Origin: Streptomyces acidiscabies
GTDB lineage: Bacteria > Actinomycetota > Actinomycetes > Streptomycetales > Streptomycetaceae
Assembly: GCF_020010905.1 (NCBI RefSeq)
Contig: NZ_JAGJBY010000002.1
Span: forward strand, 4,588,001-4,652,000
DNA length: 64,000 nucleotides
Direction: 5' to 3'
The notes beneath the pieces were generated by a model, which worked only from the letters and a program-made list of their open reading frames with translations, was not told the origin of the DNA and ran no database searches. This document shows positions 7,861 through 15,933 of the stretch, piece after piece. Made by a program: the position numbers and the translations under genes. The first letter of the stretch is position 1; each line of letters begins with the position of its first letter.

Positions 7861-9120
7861 ATGAGGCGGACAGCGGTGGTGGGCTCCGGCGTGGCGGGGC
7901 TGACAGCCGCGTACATCCTGGGCCGGACCTGCCACGTCACCCTCTACGAGGCGGACGACCGTCTCGGCGGACACGCGCACACCCATGAGCTGACCTCGTC
8001 GTACGACGGGAGTGCGCACCGCGTGGACTCCGGGTTCATCGTGCACAACCGCCGCACCTATCCGCATCTGCTGCGTCTCTTCGACGAACTCGGTGTCGCC
8101 ACGCAGGAGTCGGAGATGAGCATGTCGGTGCGGTGCGAGGGCTGCGGCCTGGAGTACGCCGGCGCCCGTGGCCCGGCCGGGCTGCTCGCCCGGCCCCGCA
8201 GCATCCTGCGGACCTCGTTCCTGCGGCTGCTCGCCGAGGTGCCCGCGTTTCACCGGGCGGCCCGGAAGCTGCTCGCCGGTGAGGGGCGACAGGACCTCAC
8301 CCTCGGCGAGTTCCTCGACCGGGAGGGCTTCTCGGCCTACTTCCGTGCCCACTTCATGACGCCGGTGGTGTCGGCCGTGTGGTCCTGCGACGCCGCCACC
8401 GCCCTGCGCTACCCGGCCGCCTATCTGTTCCGCTTCCTGGAGCACCACGGGCTGCTGTCGGTCGGCGGATCACCGGTGTGGCGTACGGTCACCGGCGGTT
8501 CCCGCGAGTACGTCGACCGGGTCGCCAAGCACATCGGCGAGATCCGCACCGGCACCCCCGTCCGGGCGGTGAGCCGCCACGACGACGGCGCCGAGGTGAC
8601 CGTCGTCGACGGCACCACCGAGTCGTACGACGCCGTGGTGATCGCGGTCCACCCGGACCAGGCGCTGCGCCTGCTCGCCGACCCGACCGACCGGGAGCGG
8701 GAGGTGCTGGGAGCGTTCCGCTACTCGCGCAACACCACGTTCCTGCACACCGACACCAGCCTGCTGCCCCGTGCCCGCGGCGCCCGCGCCTCCTGGAACT
8801 ACCTCATGCCGTCCTGCACTTCGGGCGCCGACCGCGTACGGGTCAGCTACGACATGAACCGGCTGCAACGCCTCGACGCCGCCGAGACGTTCGTCGTCAC
8901 CCTCGGCGGCGAGGACCGTATCGACCCCGGCCGGGTGCTGGCCCGTATGGTCTACGAACACCCCGTCTACACGCCCGAGTCGGTGGCCGCGCAGCGGCGG
9001 CTTCCCGAACTGGCCGGTGACGTCTGCGTGTTCGCCGGTGCCTACCACGGGTGGGGGTTCCACGAGGACGGCTGCCGCTCCGGCGTCGAGGCCGCCGCCG
9101 CGCTGGGGGCACGCTGGTGA
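7861..9120 (+). CDS. FAD-dependent oxidoreductase (Rv0449c-like)
   Basis: 419 residues. The N-terminus carries the dinucleotide-binding motif VVGSGVAGL (Gly8, Gly10, Gly13), followed by the YEADDRLGGHAHT motif typical of flavin amine-oxidase-like enzymes. ATG 7861 is chosen over the in-frame GTG at 7828 because GGAGGAAAGAGG lies just upstream. First gene of a five-gene operon joined by 4-nt overlaps. Its order matches mycobacterial Rv0449c-Rv0448c-Rv0447c-Rv0446c beside sigK, and the proteobacterial singlet-oxygen/furan-fatty-acid clusters. Likely a partner in modifying membrane acyl chains; the reaction is not established from sequence. Expression predicted from SigK promoter P1. Confidence 0.85.
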   Translation: MRRTAVVGSGVAGLTAAYILGRTCHVTLYEADDRLGGHAHTHELTSSYDGSAHRVDSGFIVHNRRTYPHLLRLFDELGVATQESEMSMSVRCEGCGLEYAGARGPAGLLARPRSILRTSFLRLLAEVPAFHRAARKLLAGEGRQDLTLGEFLDREGFSAYFRAHFMTPVVSAVWSCDAATALRYPAAYLFRFLEHHGLLSVGGSPVWRTVTGGSREYVDRVAKHIGEIRTGTPVRAVSRHDDGAEVTVVDGTTESYDAVVIAVHPDQALRLLADPTDREREVLGAFRYSRNTTFLHTDTSLLPRARGARASWNYLMPSCTSGADRVRVSYDMNRLQRLDAAETFVVTLGGEDRIDPGRVLARMVYEHPVYTPESVAAQRRLPELAGDVCVFAGAYHGWGFHEDGCRSGVEAAAALGARW

Positions 9121-9845
9121 ACGCCGCCCTGTACACGTGCACGATCCGCCATGTCCGGACCACCCCTCGGCGGTACACGCTGCGCCACCGCACGTACATG
9201 TGGCTCATCGACCCCGACCGCCCGCCCCGACTGCCCCTCCCGCTGCGGCCGTTGGCCCGGTTCGACCCGCGCGACCACTTCACCGGCGACCAGCCGTCCC
9301 TCCGTGCGGGCCTCGACGCCTTCCTCACCGGGCACGGGATCGACCTGGAGGGCGGTCCGGTGGTGATGCTCACCCACGCCCGGGTGTTCGGGTACGTGTT
9401 CAACCCGATCACTCTCTACTGGTGCCATGGCCCCGACGGTGAACCGCGCTGCGTGGTCGCCGAGGTCCACAACACCTACGGGGGCCGCCACGGCTACCTC
9501 CTGCACCCGGACGGGACCGGGACGGCCCGTGCCGACAAGGAGCTCTACGTCTCGCCGTTCTTCCCCGTCGACGGGCGCTACCGCATGAGGCTGCCGCACC
9601 CGGGACCCCGGCTCGGCCTGACTCTGCACCTGGACCGCGAGGGCGGCCGAGCCCTCACGGCCACTGTGCACGGCATCCGCCGCGCGGTGACCGTCCCGAA
9701 CCTGCTGCGGCTGGCCGTGCGCCATCCGTGGTCCACCCTCGCCGTGTCGGCCGCGATCCGCTTCCACGGCATCCGCCTCTACCTGCGGGGCCTGCCCGTC
9801 CAGCCCCGGCCCGACGACCACCGCACCCCGGAGAACGTGACATGA
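9117..9845 (+). CDS. DUF1365 protein (Rv0448c-like)
   Basis: 242 residues. The GTG at 9117 overlaps the preceding stop (GTGA). Diagnostic DUF1365 segments are visible: RHVRTTPRRYTLRHRTYMWLID near the start, RVFGYVFNPITLYWCH, VVAEVHNTYGGRHGYLL, and DKELYVSPFFPVDGRYRM. The family accompanies CFA-type methyltransferases and FAD oxidoreductases in many bacteria. Its role is unsettled, but it is presumed to act in the same lipid modification. Full length for the family and no sign of damage. Confidence 0.85.
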   Translation: MNAALYTCTIRHVRTTPRRYTLRHRTYMWLIDPDRPPRLPLPLRPLARFDPRDHFTGDQPSLRAGLDAFLTGHGIDLEGGPVVMLTHARVFGYVFNPITLYWCHGPDGEPRCVVAEVHNTYGGRHGYLLHPDGTGTARADKELYVSPFFPVDGRYRMRLPHPGPRLGLTLHLDREGGRALTATVHGIRRAVTVPNLLRLAVRHPWSTLAVSAAIRFHGIRLYLRGLPVQPRPDDHRTPENVT

Positions 9846-11122
9846 GAACCGCGGACCACCGCAGCACCGCCGACACGCCCGTCGATGCCGCGCGCTGGCC
9901 GGACGTGGCCGCCGTACCCGCATCCTCGTGGCCGCGTACCGCCATGACCGGCGCGTTGGTCCGCCGGGCCCTGGACGGGCTGCCCGTGCGGGCCCGGTTC
10001 GCCGGCCGCGACGACGCGGGACGGGGCGGCCCGCTGCTGGAGGTGCGCGACCCGGCCGCCTTCCACGCCCGGATCGGCACCGGCGGCCTGGTCGGGTTCG
10101 GCGAGTCCTACATGGCCGGGGAGTGGGACGCCCCCGACCTCGTCGCCGTCCTGACCGTGCTCGCCAAAGACCTGGCCGAGCTGATCCCGGCCCCGCTGCA
10201 ACGCCTGCGCGGACTGTGGGCCTTGCGGCACCCGCACGAGGAACGCAACACCCCCGACGGCTCCCGCGCCAACATCAGCCGCCACTACGACCTCTCCAAC
10301 GACCTGTTCGCCCTCTTCCTCGACGACACCCTCACTTACTCCTCGGCCGTCTTCCGAGGCTTCCCGGCGAGCTGGGACCTCATGGCGGCGGCCCAGCACC
10401 GCAAGATCGACCGGCTGCTGGACCTCGCCCGTGTCGGCGAGGGCACCCGCCTGCTGGAGATCGGCACCGGCTGGGGCGAACTGGCCCTGCGCGCGGCCTC
10501 CCGAGGCGCCCGCGTCACCTCGCTCACCCTCTCCGCCGAGCAGCGGGCCCTTGCTCTGGAACGCGTGCGCGCGGCGGGCGTCCAGGACCGCGTCGCGGTC
10601 GAGCTGTGCGACTACCGGGAGGCGGGCGGGGAGTACGACGCCGTCGTCAGCGTGGAGATGATCGAGGCGGTCGGCGCGGAGTTCTGGCCAGCCTACTTCC
10701 GCACCCTCGACGAACGGCTCGCCCCGGGCGGCCGGGTGGCGCTCCAGGCGATCACCATGCCCCACACGCGGATGCTCGCCTCCCGCGACACCTTCACCTG
10801 GATCCACAAGTACGTCTTTCCCGGCGGCCTCATTCCCTCCACCGAGGCGATCGAGGACACCGCCCGCGAGCACACCCGGCTCCACCTGTCCCGCCGGGAC
10901 GCCTTCGGCGCCCACTACGCCGAGACCCTGCGGCTGTGGCGCGAGCGGTTCACGCACCGCGCCGACGAGGTCGACGCCCTCGGCTTCGACGCGACCTTCC
11001 GCCGCCTGTGGACCTTCTACCTCGCCTACTCCGAGGCCGGATTCCGCTCCGGCTACCTCGACGTCCAGCAGTACCTGTTCACCAAGGAGAACGAGGAGAT
11101 CAAGGAGAATCCCGCCCGATGA
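9842..11122 (+). CDS. cyclopropane-fatty-acyl-phospholipid synthase-type methyltransferase (UfaA1-like)
   Basis: 426 residues; the ATG overlaps the DUF1365 stop (ATGA). It contains the SAM-binding glycine motif LLEIGTGWGELALRA (about residues 200-214), the upstream SRHYDLSNDLFALFLDDTLTYSSA block, and EMIEAVGAEFWPAYF. The family transfers a methylene or methyl group from SAM to the double bond of phospholipid acyl chains. Mycobacterial UfaA1 (Rv0447c) in the same gene order is reported to make tuberculostearic (10-methyl) acyl chains, so methyl branching is as likely as cyclopropanation here. Intact. Confidence 0.88.
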   Translation: MRTADHRSTADTPVDAARWPDVAAVPASSWPRTAMTGALVRRALDGLPVRARFAGRDDAGRGGPLLEVRDPAAFHARIGTGGLVGFGESYMAGEWDAPDLVAVLTVLAKDLAELIPAPLQRLRGLWALRHPHEERNTPDGSRANISRHYDLSNDLFALFLDDTLTYSSAVFRGFPASWDLMAAAQHRKIDRLLDLARVGEGTRLLEIGTGWGELALRAASRGARVTSLTLSAEQRALALERVRAAGVQDRVAVELCDYREAGGEYDAVVSVEMIEAVGAEFWPAYFRTLDERLAPGGRVALQAITMPHTRMLASRDTFTWIHKYVFPGGLIPSTEAIEDTAREHTRLHLSRRDAFGAHYAETLRLWRERFTHRADEVDALGFDATFRRLWTFYLAYSEAGFRSGYLDVQQYLFTKENEEIKENPAR

Positions 11123-11892
11123 GCACCCTTGCCCGGCCCGGTGCCGCCCACCTGCTCACCGCCTTCGTCGAGGACGCGCTGCGCCTCGCGCAGGCGTACG
11201 TCACCGGCGAACGCGATGTCGAGGGCGACCTCGTGGAGGGGCTGCGGACCATGTGGGCGGCCCAGCGGGAGCGGGGCCCGCGCCCGCCCCGGCCGACGTC
11301 CACCGACCGGGCCGTCATCAGCCACCACTACGACCTGTCCAACGACTTCTACGGCCCTCTCCTCGACGAGACCATGGCCTATTCCTGCGGCTACTGGGCG
11401 AGCGACGAGCCCGGCTTCACCGCCGTCACTCTGGCCCGGGAGCAGGCGGCGCACGTGCGCGGGCAGGTGCGCGAGCGCGGGCTCGCCGAGCGGGTGGAGG
11501 TGGTATGCCGGGACTACCGGGACATCCGGGGTGGCGGATACGACGCCGTCTCCACGGTCGAGATGGGTGAGCACGTCGGCGATGCCGGGTACCCGGCGTT
11601 CGCCGCCGCACTCAACCGGCTCGTCCGGCCGTGCGGGCGGGTGCTGGTGCAGCAGATGTCGCGGGGGCCGGGTGCCCCGGGCGGCGGGGCGTTCATCGAG
11701 GCGTACATCGCCCCAGACATGCACATCCGTCCCCTCGGCGAGACACGGCTGTGGCGGCTCTATCTGGTCGGCGCGGCACTGGCCTTCGAAGAGGGACGGA
11801 TGGGCGTCGACCAGATCCTCGCCGTACGGCCGGGACCCGTCGGCGCGGCCGGGATGCCGTCCACCTCAAGCGCTTGGTACGAAGACCTGTGA
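11119..11892 (+). CDS. second CFA-synthase paralogue with two internal deletions, lacking SAM motif I
   Basis: 257 residues against about 400 expected. SHHYDLSNDFYGPLLDETMAYSCGYW matches the family, but the next residues ASDEPGFTAVTLAREQAAHVRGQ skip the LDVGCGWG region entirely. A second gap lies after MHIRPLGET, which joins straight to the C-terminal RLWRLYLVGAALAFEEGRMGVDQILAV. Both losses keep the frame, and the start (ATGA overlap) and stop (GTGA overlap) remain coupled to neighbours. It cannot bind SAM in the normal way. It is either a decaying copy or a non-catalytic partner of the intact paralogue upstream. Confidence 0.75.
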   Translation: MSTLARPGAAHLLTAFVEDALRLAQAYVTGERDVEGDLVEGLRTMWAAQRERGPRPPRPTSTDRAVISHHYDLSNDFYGPLLDETMAYSCGYWASDEPGFTAVTLAREQAAHVRGQVRERGLAERVEVVCRDYRDIRGGGYDAVSTVEMGEHVGDAGYPAFAAALNRLVRPCGRVLVQQMSRGPGAPGGGAFIEAYIAPDMHIRPLGETRLWRLYLVGAALAFEEGRMGVDQILAVRPGPVGAAGMPSTSSAWYEDL

Positions 11893-12704
11893 ACACCTTC
11901 CCGTGGAGTGTGTTCGCGCTCAACCTGGCCTGGGGTGCCGCCGCGGCTCTGGCGGTCATGCTCGTCACCTTCGCCGTCGCGCTCCGCGTGGGCCTGCACC
12001 GGATCGTGGACGTGGCCTGGGGGATCGGGTTCACAGCGGTGGCGGCCGTGACCTTCGTGGCGTCAGCCGGGCACGGCGATCCCGTACGGCGGCTGCTGGC
12101 GACCGTGCTGACGGCGGTCTGGGGGCTGCGCCTGGCGGTGCACATCGCCCGCCGGGGCCGGGGCCACCGAGAGGACCCGCGCTACGAGGCGATGCTCGCG
12201 AAGGCGCCCGGCAGCCGCGACGCGTACGCCCTGCGCATGGTCTACCTGCTCCAGGGCGCCCTGGTGTGGCTGGTGTCCCTGCCCGTGCAGGCGGCCCAGT
12301 ACGTGCCCGGCCGGCCGTCGTTCCTGGCCTGGGCCGGAGTCGCGCTGTGGGCGGCCGGGGTGGGTTTCGAGGCGATCGGCGATGCTCAGCTGGCCAGGTT
12401 CAAGGCCGATCCCGCCCATCGCGGGCGCATCATGGACCGGGGACTGTGGGCGTGGACCCGGCACCCCAACTACTTCGGTGACTTCTGCGTCTGGTGGGGT
12501 CTGTTCCTGCTCGTCTGCGACTCCCCGGTGGCGGCTGCCGTGTCCGCCGTGTCGCCCCTGGCGATGAGCCTGCTGCTGACCCGGGGCAGCGGAAAGCGGC
12601 TACTGGAAAGGCACATGGCAGACCGGCCCGGCTACGCCGAGTACCGGGCCGGCACCAGCGGCTTCTTCCCCCGGCCGCCGAAGCGCGGCACACGCCGGGG
12701 GTGA
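11889..12704 (+). CDS. DUF1295 membrane protein (Rv0446c-like)
   Basis: 271 residues; GTG 11889 overlaps the previous stop. About six hydrophobic segments span the protein. The C-terminal block MDRGLWAWTRHPNYFGDFCVWWGLFL and PGYAEYRAGTSGFFPRPP are hallmarks of the DUF1295/steroid-5-alpha-reductase-like family, which uses NADPH on lipid substrates in the membrane. As last gene of the operon and counterpart of Rv0446c, it may reduce the intermediate made by the methyltransferase. That is inference; the family assignment is firm. Confidence 0.85.
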   Translation: MNTFPWSVFALNLAWGAAAALAVMLVTFAVALRVGLHRIVDVAWGIGFTAVAAVTFVASAGHGDPVRRLLATVLTAVWGLRLAVHIARRGRGHREDPRYEAMLAKAPGSRDAYALRMVYLLQGALVWLVSLPVQAAQYVPGRPSFLAWAGVALWAAGVGFEAIGDAQLARFKADPAHRGRIMDRGLWAWTRHPNYFGDFCVWWGLFLLVCDSPVAAAVSAVSPLAMSLLLTRGSGKRLLERHMADRPGYAEYRAGTSGFFPRPPKRGTRRG

Positions 12705-12770
12705 CGGTGACGGGTCGGCCGCAGGACAAGGTCGCTTACTCACGACGCGAGACACGGCCCCGCCCACGGT

Positions 12771-13358
12771 TCAGCGGACACGGGACTTCCCGCGCGACAG
12801 CGTGCTCAGCCGGATGCGGGTGTACGAGGTGTACGGCGCGGTCGCCCGCTCGGCCTCGGTGATCACGGCGTGGAGCGGGGGCAGGACGGCGTGCGGAGGT
12901 GTGCCCGGGTGCAGCCAGACTCGTAGACCGACGTCCAGGCGTTGCCGTCGGCGGGGCAGCACGCGTGCCCGGGCGCGGGCTACCCCGGGTACGGTCGCGG
13001 CGCGTGTGGTCATGGCCTCTGCGAGGGCTTGGGTACGGACGGCGGAGCCGGGAGCAGGCAGGGCCAGGCGCCGGGTCGGGCCCGAGCGGAGCTGTGCGAG
13101 GGCCCCGTACACGAGGAGCACGGTCAGGGCGATCGTCGTTGCCAGGACGGTGGGGGTCCACCAGTCTTCGGCACGGAGCTGTGCCAGACGGGTGCGGTCC
13201 AGCAGGACGGTGTCCGTGCCCGTGGCCGGCCACCACGAGGGCAGCCGCTCACGGAGGGGGCCGCCGGTCTGGGTGAGCCATCCGCCCGTCAGGAGCATGG
13301 TGAGCCCGGCGGCGGCGAGGACGGTCCGGTTGACGGTCGTACGGGCGCGGCTCATCAC
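12771..13358 (-). CDS. amaP: AmaP-like alkaline-shock membrane anchor protein
   Basis: About 195 residues with two membrane helices (about residues 13-30 and 69-88) and a C-terminal Asp23-like fold (QALAEAMTTRAATVPGVARARARVLPRRRQRLDVGLRVWL). This is the AmaP layout: a membrane anchor that recruits Asp23 proteins to the envelope. The start is either GTG 13358 (GTGA overlap) or ATG 13355; both fit coupling to the preceding gene. Last gene of the minus-strand Asp23 operon. Confidence 0.7.
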   Translation of the reverse strand: MMSRARTTVNRTVLAAAGLTMLLTGGWLTQTGGPLRERLPSWWPATGTDTVLLDRTRLAQLRAEDWWTPTVLATTIALTVLLVYGALAQLRSGPTRRLALPAPGSAVRTQALAEAMTTRAATVPGVARARARVLPRRRQRLDVGLRVWLHPGTPPHAVLPPLHAVITEAERATAPYTSYTRIRLSTLSRGKSRVR

Positions 13359-14329
13359 ATGTCGCCTTCCGGGGTACGAGCGGACATTGGCACGGGCCGG
13401 TCGGGAGTGTGACCACGGGGTGCCTCCCGCACCGGATGGAGAGGCGGGCCCCAGACCGGCTCCGGGACGACGGTGACCCGCAGCCGGGGGACGCGACGCA
13501 GGTCGCAGGCGGTCAGGGCGGTTCCGGCGGCGGATGCGACGGCGTCCCGCGTGTTCGCCCGGTCGCCGAAGCGGAGACCGGCCCGGACGCTGACGCGGCG
13601 CCTGCGCACCCGTACGCGTACCGCTCCGGTCCCCGGCACGTCCGCCACCGAGTCACGGACCAGCGACCGCACTGCGGAACGGTCCACCGCCGCGTCCACA
13701 CGGGCTGTGGACGCGGCGACCGTGGACTGGTGGCGCCGGCCAGGGGTCACCGCGAGCAGGATCAGCCAGGCACCGAGCAGGGCGGTGAGCGCGCCGACGG
13801 CGACCACGGCCGGATCCCCGGGCCCGTGCCCCGACAGCCAGTCCACGGCCCGGACTCGCCAGGGCGCGACCGCCCGGTGAGAGGTGTGCACCTGGACCAT
13901 GTCGAAGGCGAGCGCACCACAGGCCGCCGCGGCCGTCGCCGTGAGCACGGCGACGGGGACCCGGCGCTGGGACCACCAACGGCGGGGCGTACGACCCTCA
14001 TCGCTCCGGGGAGCGGGGGACACAGGTCCCCGGAGCGCGGCCAGCGAGGTGACCGTGATCCGCGTGGATGTCACGTCCAGCCCCGTCAACTGCCCGGTAC
14101 GCGCGGTGACATGACGCTGGACGTCCCGCACGGTGTCGGCGAGGGGAGCCGGGTAGGGCAGCGTCATCCCCAGGGAGAACTCTGCCCGCCCGCCGTGCAC
14201 GGACGCCGTGGCCCCGGCCGCCCGGGAGGCTCCCCGTCGCGGGAGTGTCTCGGTGGCCGCCTGCTCGGCGATCCGGCGCACGGCCCGTTCCGAGACGGTG
14301 GTGGTGCCCCGCTCGGCCGGGGCCGTCAT
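13355..14329 (-). CDS. Asp23-associated membrane protein (DUF6286-type)
   Basis: 324 residues; ATG 14329 overlaps the preceding stop (ATGA). The N-terminal 95 residues look like a divergent Asp23 domain (SERAVRRIAEQAATETLP... DTVRDVQRHVTARTGQLTGLDVTSTRITVTSL). Two hydrophobic segments follow (PVAVLTATAAAACGALAF; AVVAVGALTALLGAWLILLAV). The C-terminus is another basic alpha/beta region (VRVRVRRRRVSVRAGLRFGD). Function is presumed structural in the Asp23 envelope-stress complex. Confidence 0.7.
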   Translation of the reverse strand: MTAPAERGTTTVSERAVRRIAEQAATETLPRRGASRAAGATASVHGGRAEFSLGMTLPYPAPLADTVRDVQRHVTARTGQLTGLDVTSTRITVTSLAALRGPVSPAPRSDEGRTPRRWWSQRRVPVAVLTATAAAACGALAFDMVQVHTSHRAVAPWRVRAVDWLSGHGPGDPAVVAVGALTALLGAWLILLAVTPGRRHQSTVAASTARVDAAVDRSAVRSLVRDSVADVPGTGAVRVRVRRRRVSVRAGLRFGDRANTRDAVASAAGTALTACDLRRVPRLRVTVVPEPVWGPPLHPVREAPRGHTPDRPVPMSARTPEGDM

Positions 14330-14511
14330 CGGTGGTTCCGCTCGAACGCGTCGCGTACGTCCTGGACGCTGCCGCCGCCCTCGATCCACCGGCCCAGCGC
14401 CCAGCCCAGGCCGCCGAGCGCGGCCACGAGCAGGAAGGCGCCGAACCCGCCGAAGAAGCCGGCGAACGCCAGCGCCATGCCCGCGGTCATTCCCACCACT
14501 GGTGTGCTCAT
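14326..14511 (-). CDS. small DUF2273-like membrane protein
   Basis: 61 residues, almost wholly two Gly/Ala-rich membrane helices (AGMALAFAGFFGGFGAFLLVAALGGLGWALGRW), with a short charged tail (VQDVRDAFERNHR). Small proteins of this kind sit between Asp23 and AmaP genes in many Actinobacteria. The stop overlaps the next start, confirming it as an operon member. Confidence 0.7.
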   Translation of the reverse strand: MSTPVVGMTAGMALAFAGFFGGFGAFLLVAALGGLGWALGRWIEGGGSVQDVRDAFERNHR

Positions 14512-14565
14512 GTCCCTTTCCCTCTCACCTCGTACGACTCACCGCGTGCCCCGTACCCGGCGCCG

Positions 14566-15066
14566 TCACTCCACGCGGGAACCGGCGGTGCTCTCGGACT
14601 CGTCCTCGTCGGGCAGGTGGACGTCGTTGACGGTGATGTTGACCTCGACGACCTCCAGGCCGGTGATCCGCTCCACCGCGTCGACCACGTTCTCCCGGAC
14701 GTCCCGGGCCACGTCCATGACGGAGACGCCGTACTCGACGACCAGGTCCAGGTCGACCGCCGTCTGCCGTTCGCCCACCTCGACCTTGACGCCGCGCCCG
14801 ACGTTCGGCCGGCCCCCGGGGACGCGGTCACGGACGGCGCCGATGGTGCGGGAGAGGCCGCCGCCCATGTCGTACACACCGGGGATCTCGCGGGCCGCGA
14901 TGCCCGCCACCTTCACGACGACGACGTCGGCGATCGAGGTACGGCCCCGGTCGGGCGCGGGCTGGTCGGCCCCGGCCGTGCCGCCGGACACGGCCGTGGT
15001 GTGGGGCGGCCTGCCGGTCTGCGGCGCGGACAGGTCCTTGGGAGCGGATGCGGTCTGCGTGGTCAT
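14566..15066 (-). CDS. Asp23/Gls24-family envelope stress response protein
   Basis: 166 residues from ATG 15066; the longer in-frame opening upstream is rejected because it lacks family similarity. The Asp23 fold is clear: VVVVKVAGIAAREIPGVYDMGG, KVEVGERQTAVDLDLVVEYGVSVMDVARDVRENVVDAVERITGLEVVEVNITVNDVHLP. The Ser/Thr/Pro-rich N-terminus (about 45 residues) is extra. Asp23 proteins are abundant membrane-associated scaffolds induced by envelope or alkaline stress. First gene of a four-gene operon. Confidence 0.88.
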   Translation of the reverse strand: MTTQTASAPKDLSAPQTGRPPHTTAVSGGTAGADQPAPDRGRTSIADVVVVKVAGIAAREIPGVYDMGGGLSRTIGAVRDRVPGGRPNVGRGVKVEVGERQTAVDLDLVVEYGVSVMDVARDVRENVVDAVERITGLEVVEVNITVNDVHLPDEDESESTAGSRVE

Positions 15067-15157
15067 CGCGGGTTCCTCACGGCTTCGTCCTCGACGGGCT
15101 CTCACTTCGTCAGACCCGGCCCAGGCGCGTCTGTGACGCGGGGCCGGAAACAAATCT

Positions 15158-15185
15158 GCGGGGTGCCACACGCGTGGCACCCCGC
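15158..15185 (-). terminator. strong hairpin terminator after the fasciclin gene
   Basis: A perfect 12-bp stem (GCGGGGTGCCAC/GTGGCACCCCGC) with a 4-nt loop. On the minus strand it is followed by AGATTTGTTT. It lies 14 nt beyond the fasciclin stop and insulates it from the Asp23 operon. Confidence 0.85.
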
Positions 15186-15198
15186 CGATGACGCAGCG

Positions 15199-15858
15199 TC
15201 AGCTGGTGGGCATCAGGACGCTGTCGATGATGTAGACGTTCGCGTTGGCGGTCTTGACGCCGCCGCAGACCACGTTGGCGGAGTCGTTGACGGTGTAGGA
15301 CTCGCCGGAGCCCGAGGCGGTGAGCTTCGCCTTCTCCAGGGTGGTGAAGGAGCCGTTCTCCAGGTCCTTCGGTGTGAGCTTCTGGCCGACGACGTGGTAG
15401 GTGAGGATCTTCGTCAGCTGGGCCTTGTCGTTGAGGACCTTGTCCAGGGTGGCCTTCGGGATCTTGGCGAAGGCGTCGTTCGTGGGAGCGAACACGGTGA
15501 TGTTCTGGGCGTTGTTGAGGGTGTCGACCAGCCCGGCCTTCTTCACCGCCGCCACGAGGGTGGACAGCGCCGGGTTGTTGGAGGCGGCTGTGGCGACCGG
15601 GTCCTGGGCCATGCCGTCGAAGGAACCGGCACCGCTCGCGGGCACTGCGGAACAGGCGGGACCGAACGGCTTGTCCGTGGCGGTGCCGCTGCCGGAGCCG
15701 GTCATGCCGTCGTCCGGGGCGGAGGCCGAGGCCGCCGTCGTCGGCGAGGAGTCCGACGCGGCGGAGTCGGAGCCGCTGTCGGAGCAGGCGCTCAGGGCGA
15801 GGGGCAGAACGGCAGCGGCGGCCAGGGTGACGGCGGTACGGCGGATTCGGGTGTTCAT
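15199..15858 (-). CDS. secreted fasciclin-domain lipoprotein (MPT70/MPT83-like)
   Basis: 219 residues. The signal peptide ends in lipobox LALSAC (lipidated Cys25). A Ser/Ala/Thr-rich linker follows to about residue 60. Then comes a single FAS1 domain (DPVATAASNNPALSTLVAAVKKAGLVDTLN, NITVFAPTNDAFAKIP, LTYHVVGQKLTP, VNDSANVVCGGVKTANANVYIIDSVLMP). In M. tuberculosis the homologues MPT70 and MPT83 are the best known SigK targets. Here it lies 75 bp downstream of the Mo-oxidoreductase, has no promoter motif of its own, and is probably co-transcribed with it. Confidence 0.92.
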   Translation of the reverse strand: MNTRIRRTAVTLAAAAVLPLALSACSDSGSDSAASDSSPTTAASASAPDDGMTGSGSGTATDKPFGPACSAVPASGAGSFDGMAQDPVATAASNNPALSTLVAAVKKAGLVDTLNNAQNITVFAPTNDAFAKIPKATLDKVLNDKAQLTKILTYHVVGQKLTPKDLENGSFTTLEKAKLTASGSGESYTVNDSANVVCGGVKTANANVYIIDSVLMPTS

Positions 15859-15933
15859 GGTGTTTCTCCTGATTGCTAGGCGCAGCCTGAGCTGCCTTGG
15901 TGTGGGGCAGGGAAAAGTGGCTCGGGGGGGGTG

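Noticed and set aside
9928..11892. 654-residue open frame overlapping the methyltransferase genes
   Set aside because: Pro/Arg/Ala-rich shadow of the CFA-type gene in another frame for its first two thirds. Only the part from 11119 is real, and it is annotated separately.
14245..15879. 544-residue plus-strand open frame
   Set aside because: Antisense to the Asp23 and fasciclin genes, which have clear families on the minus strand.
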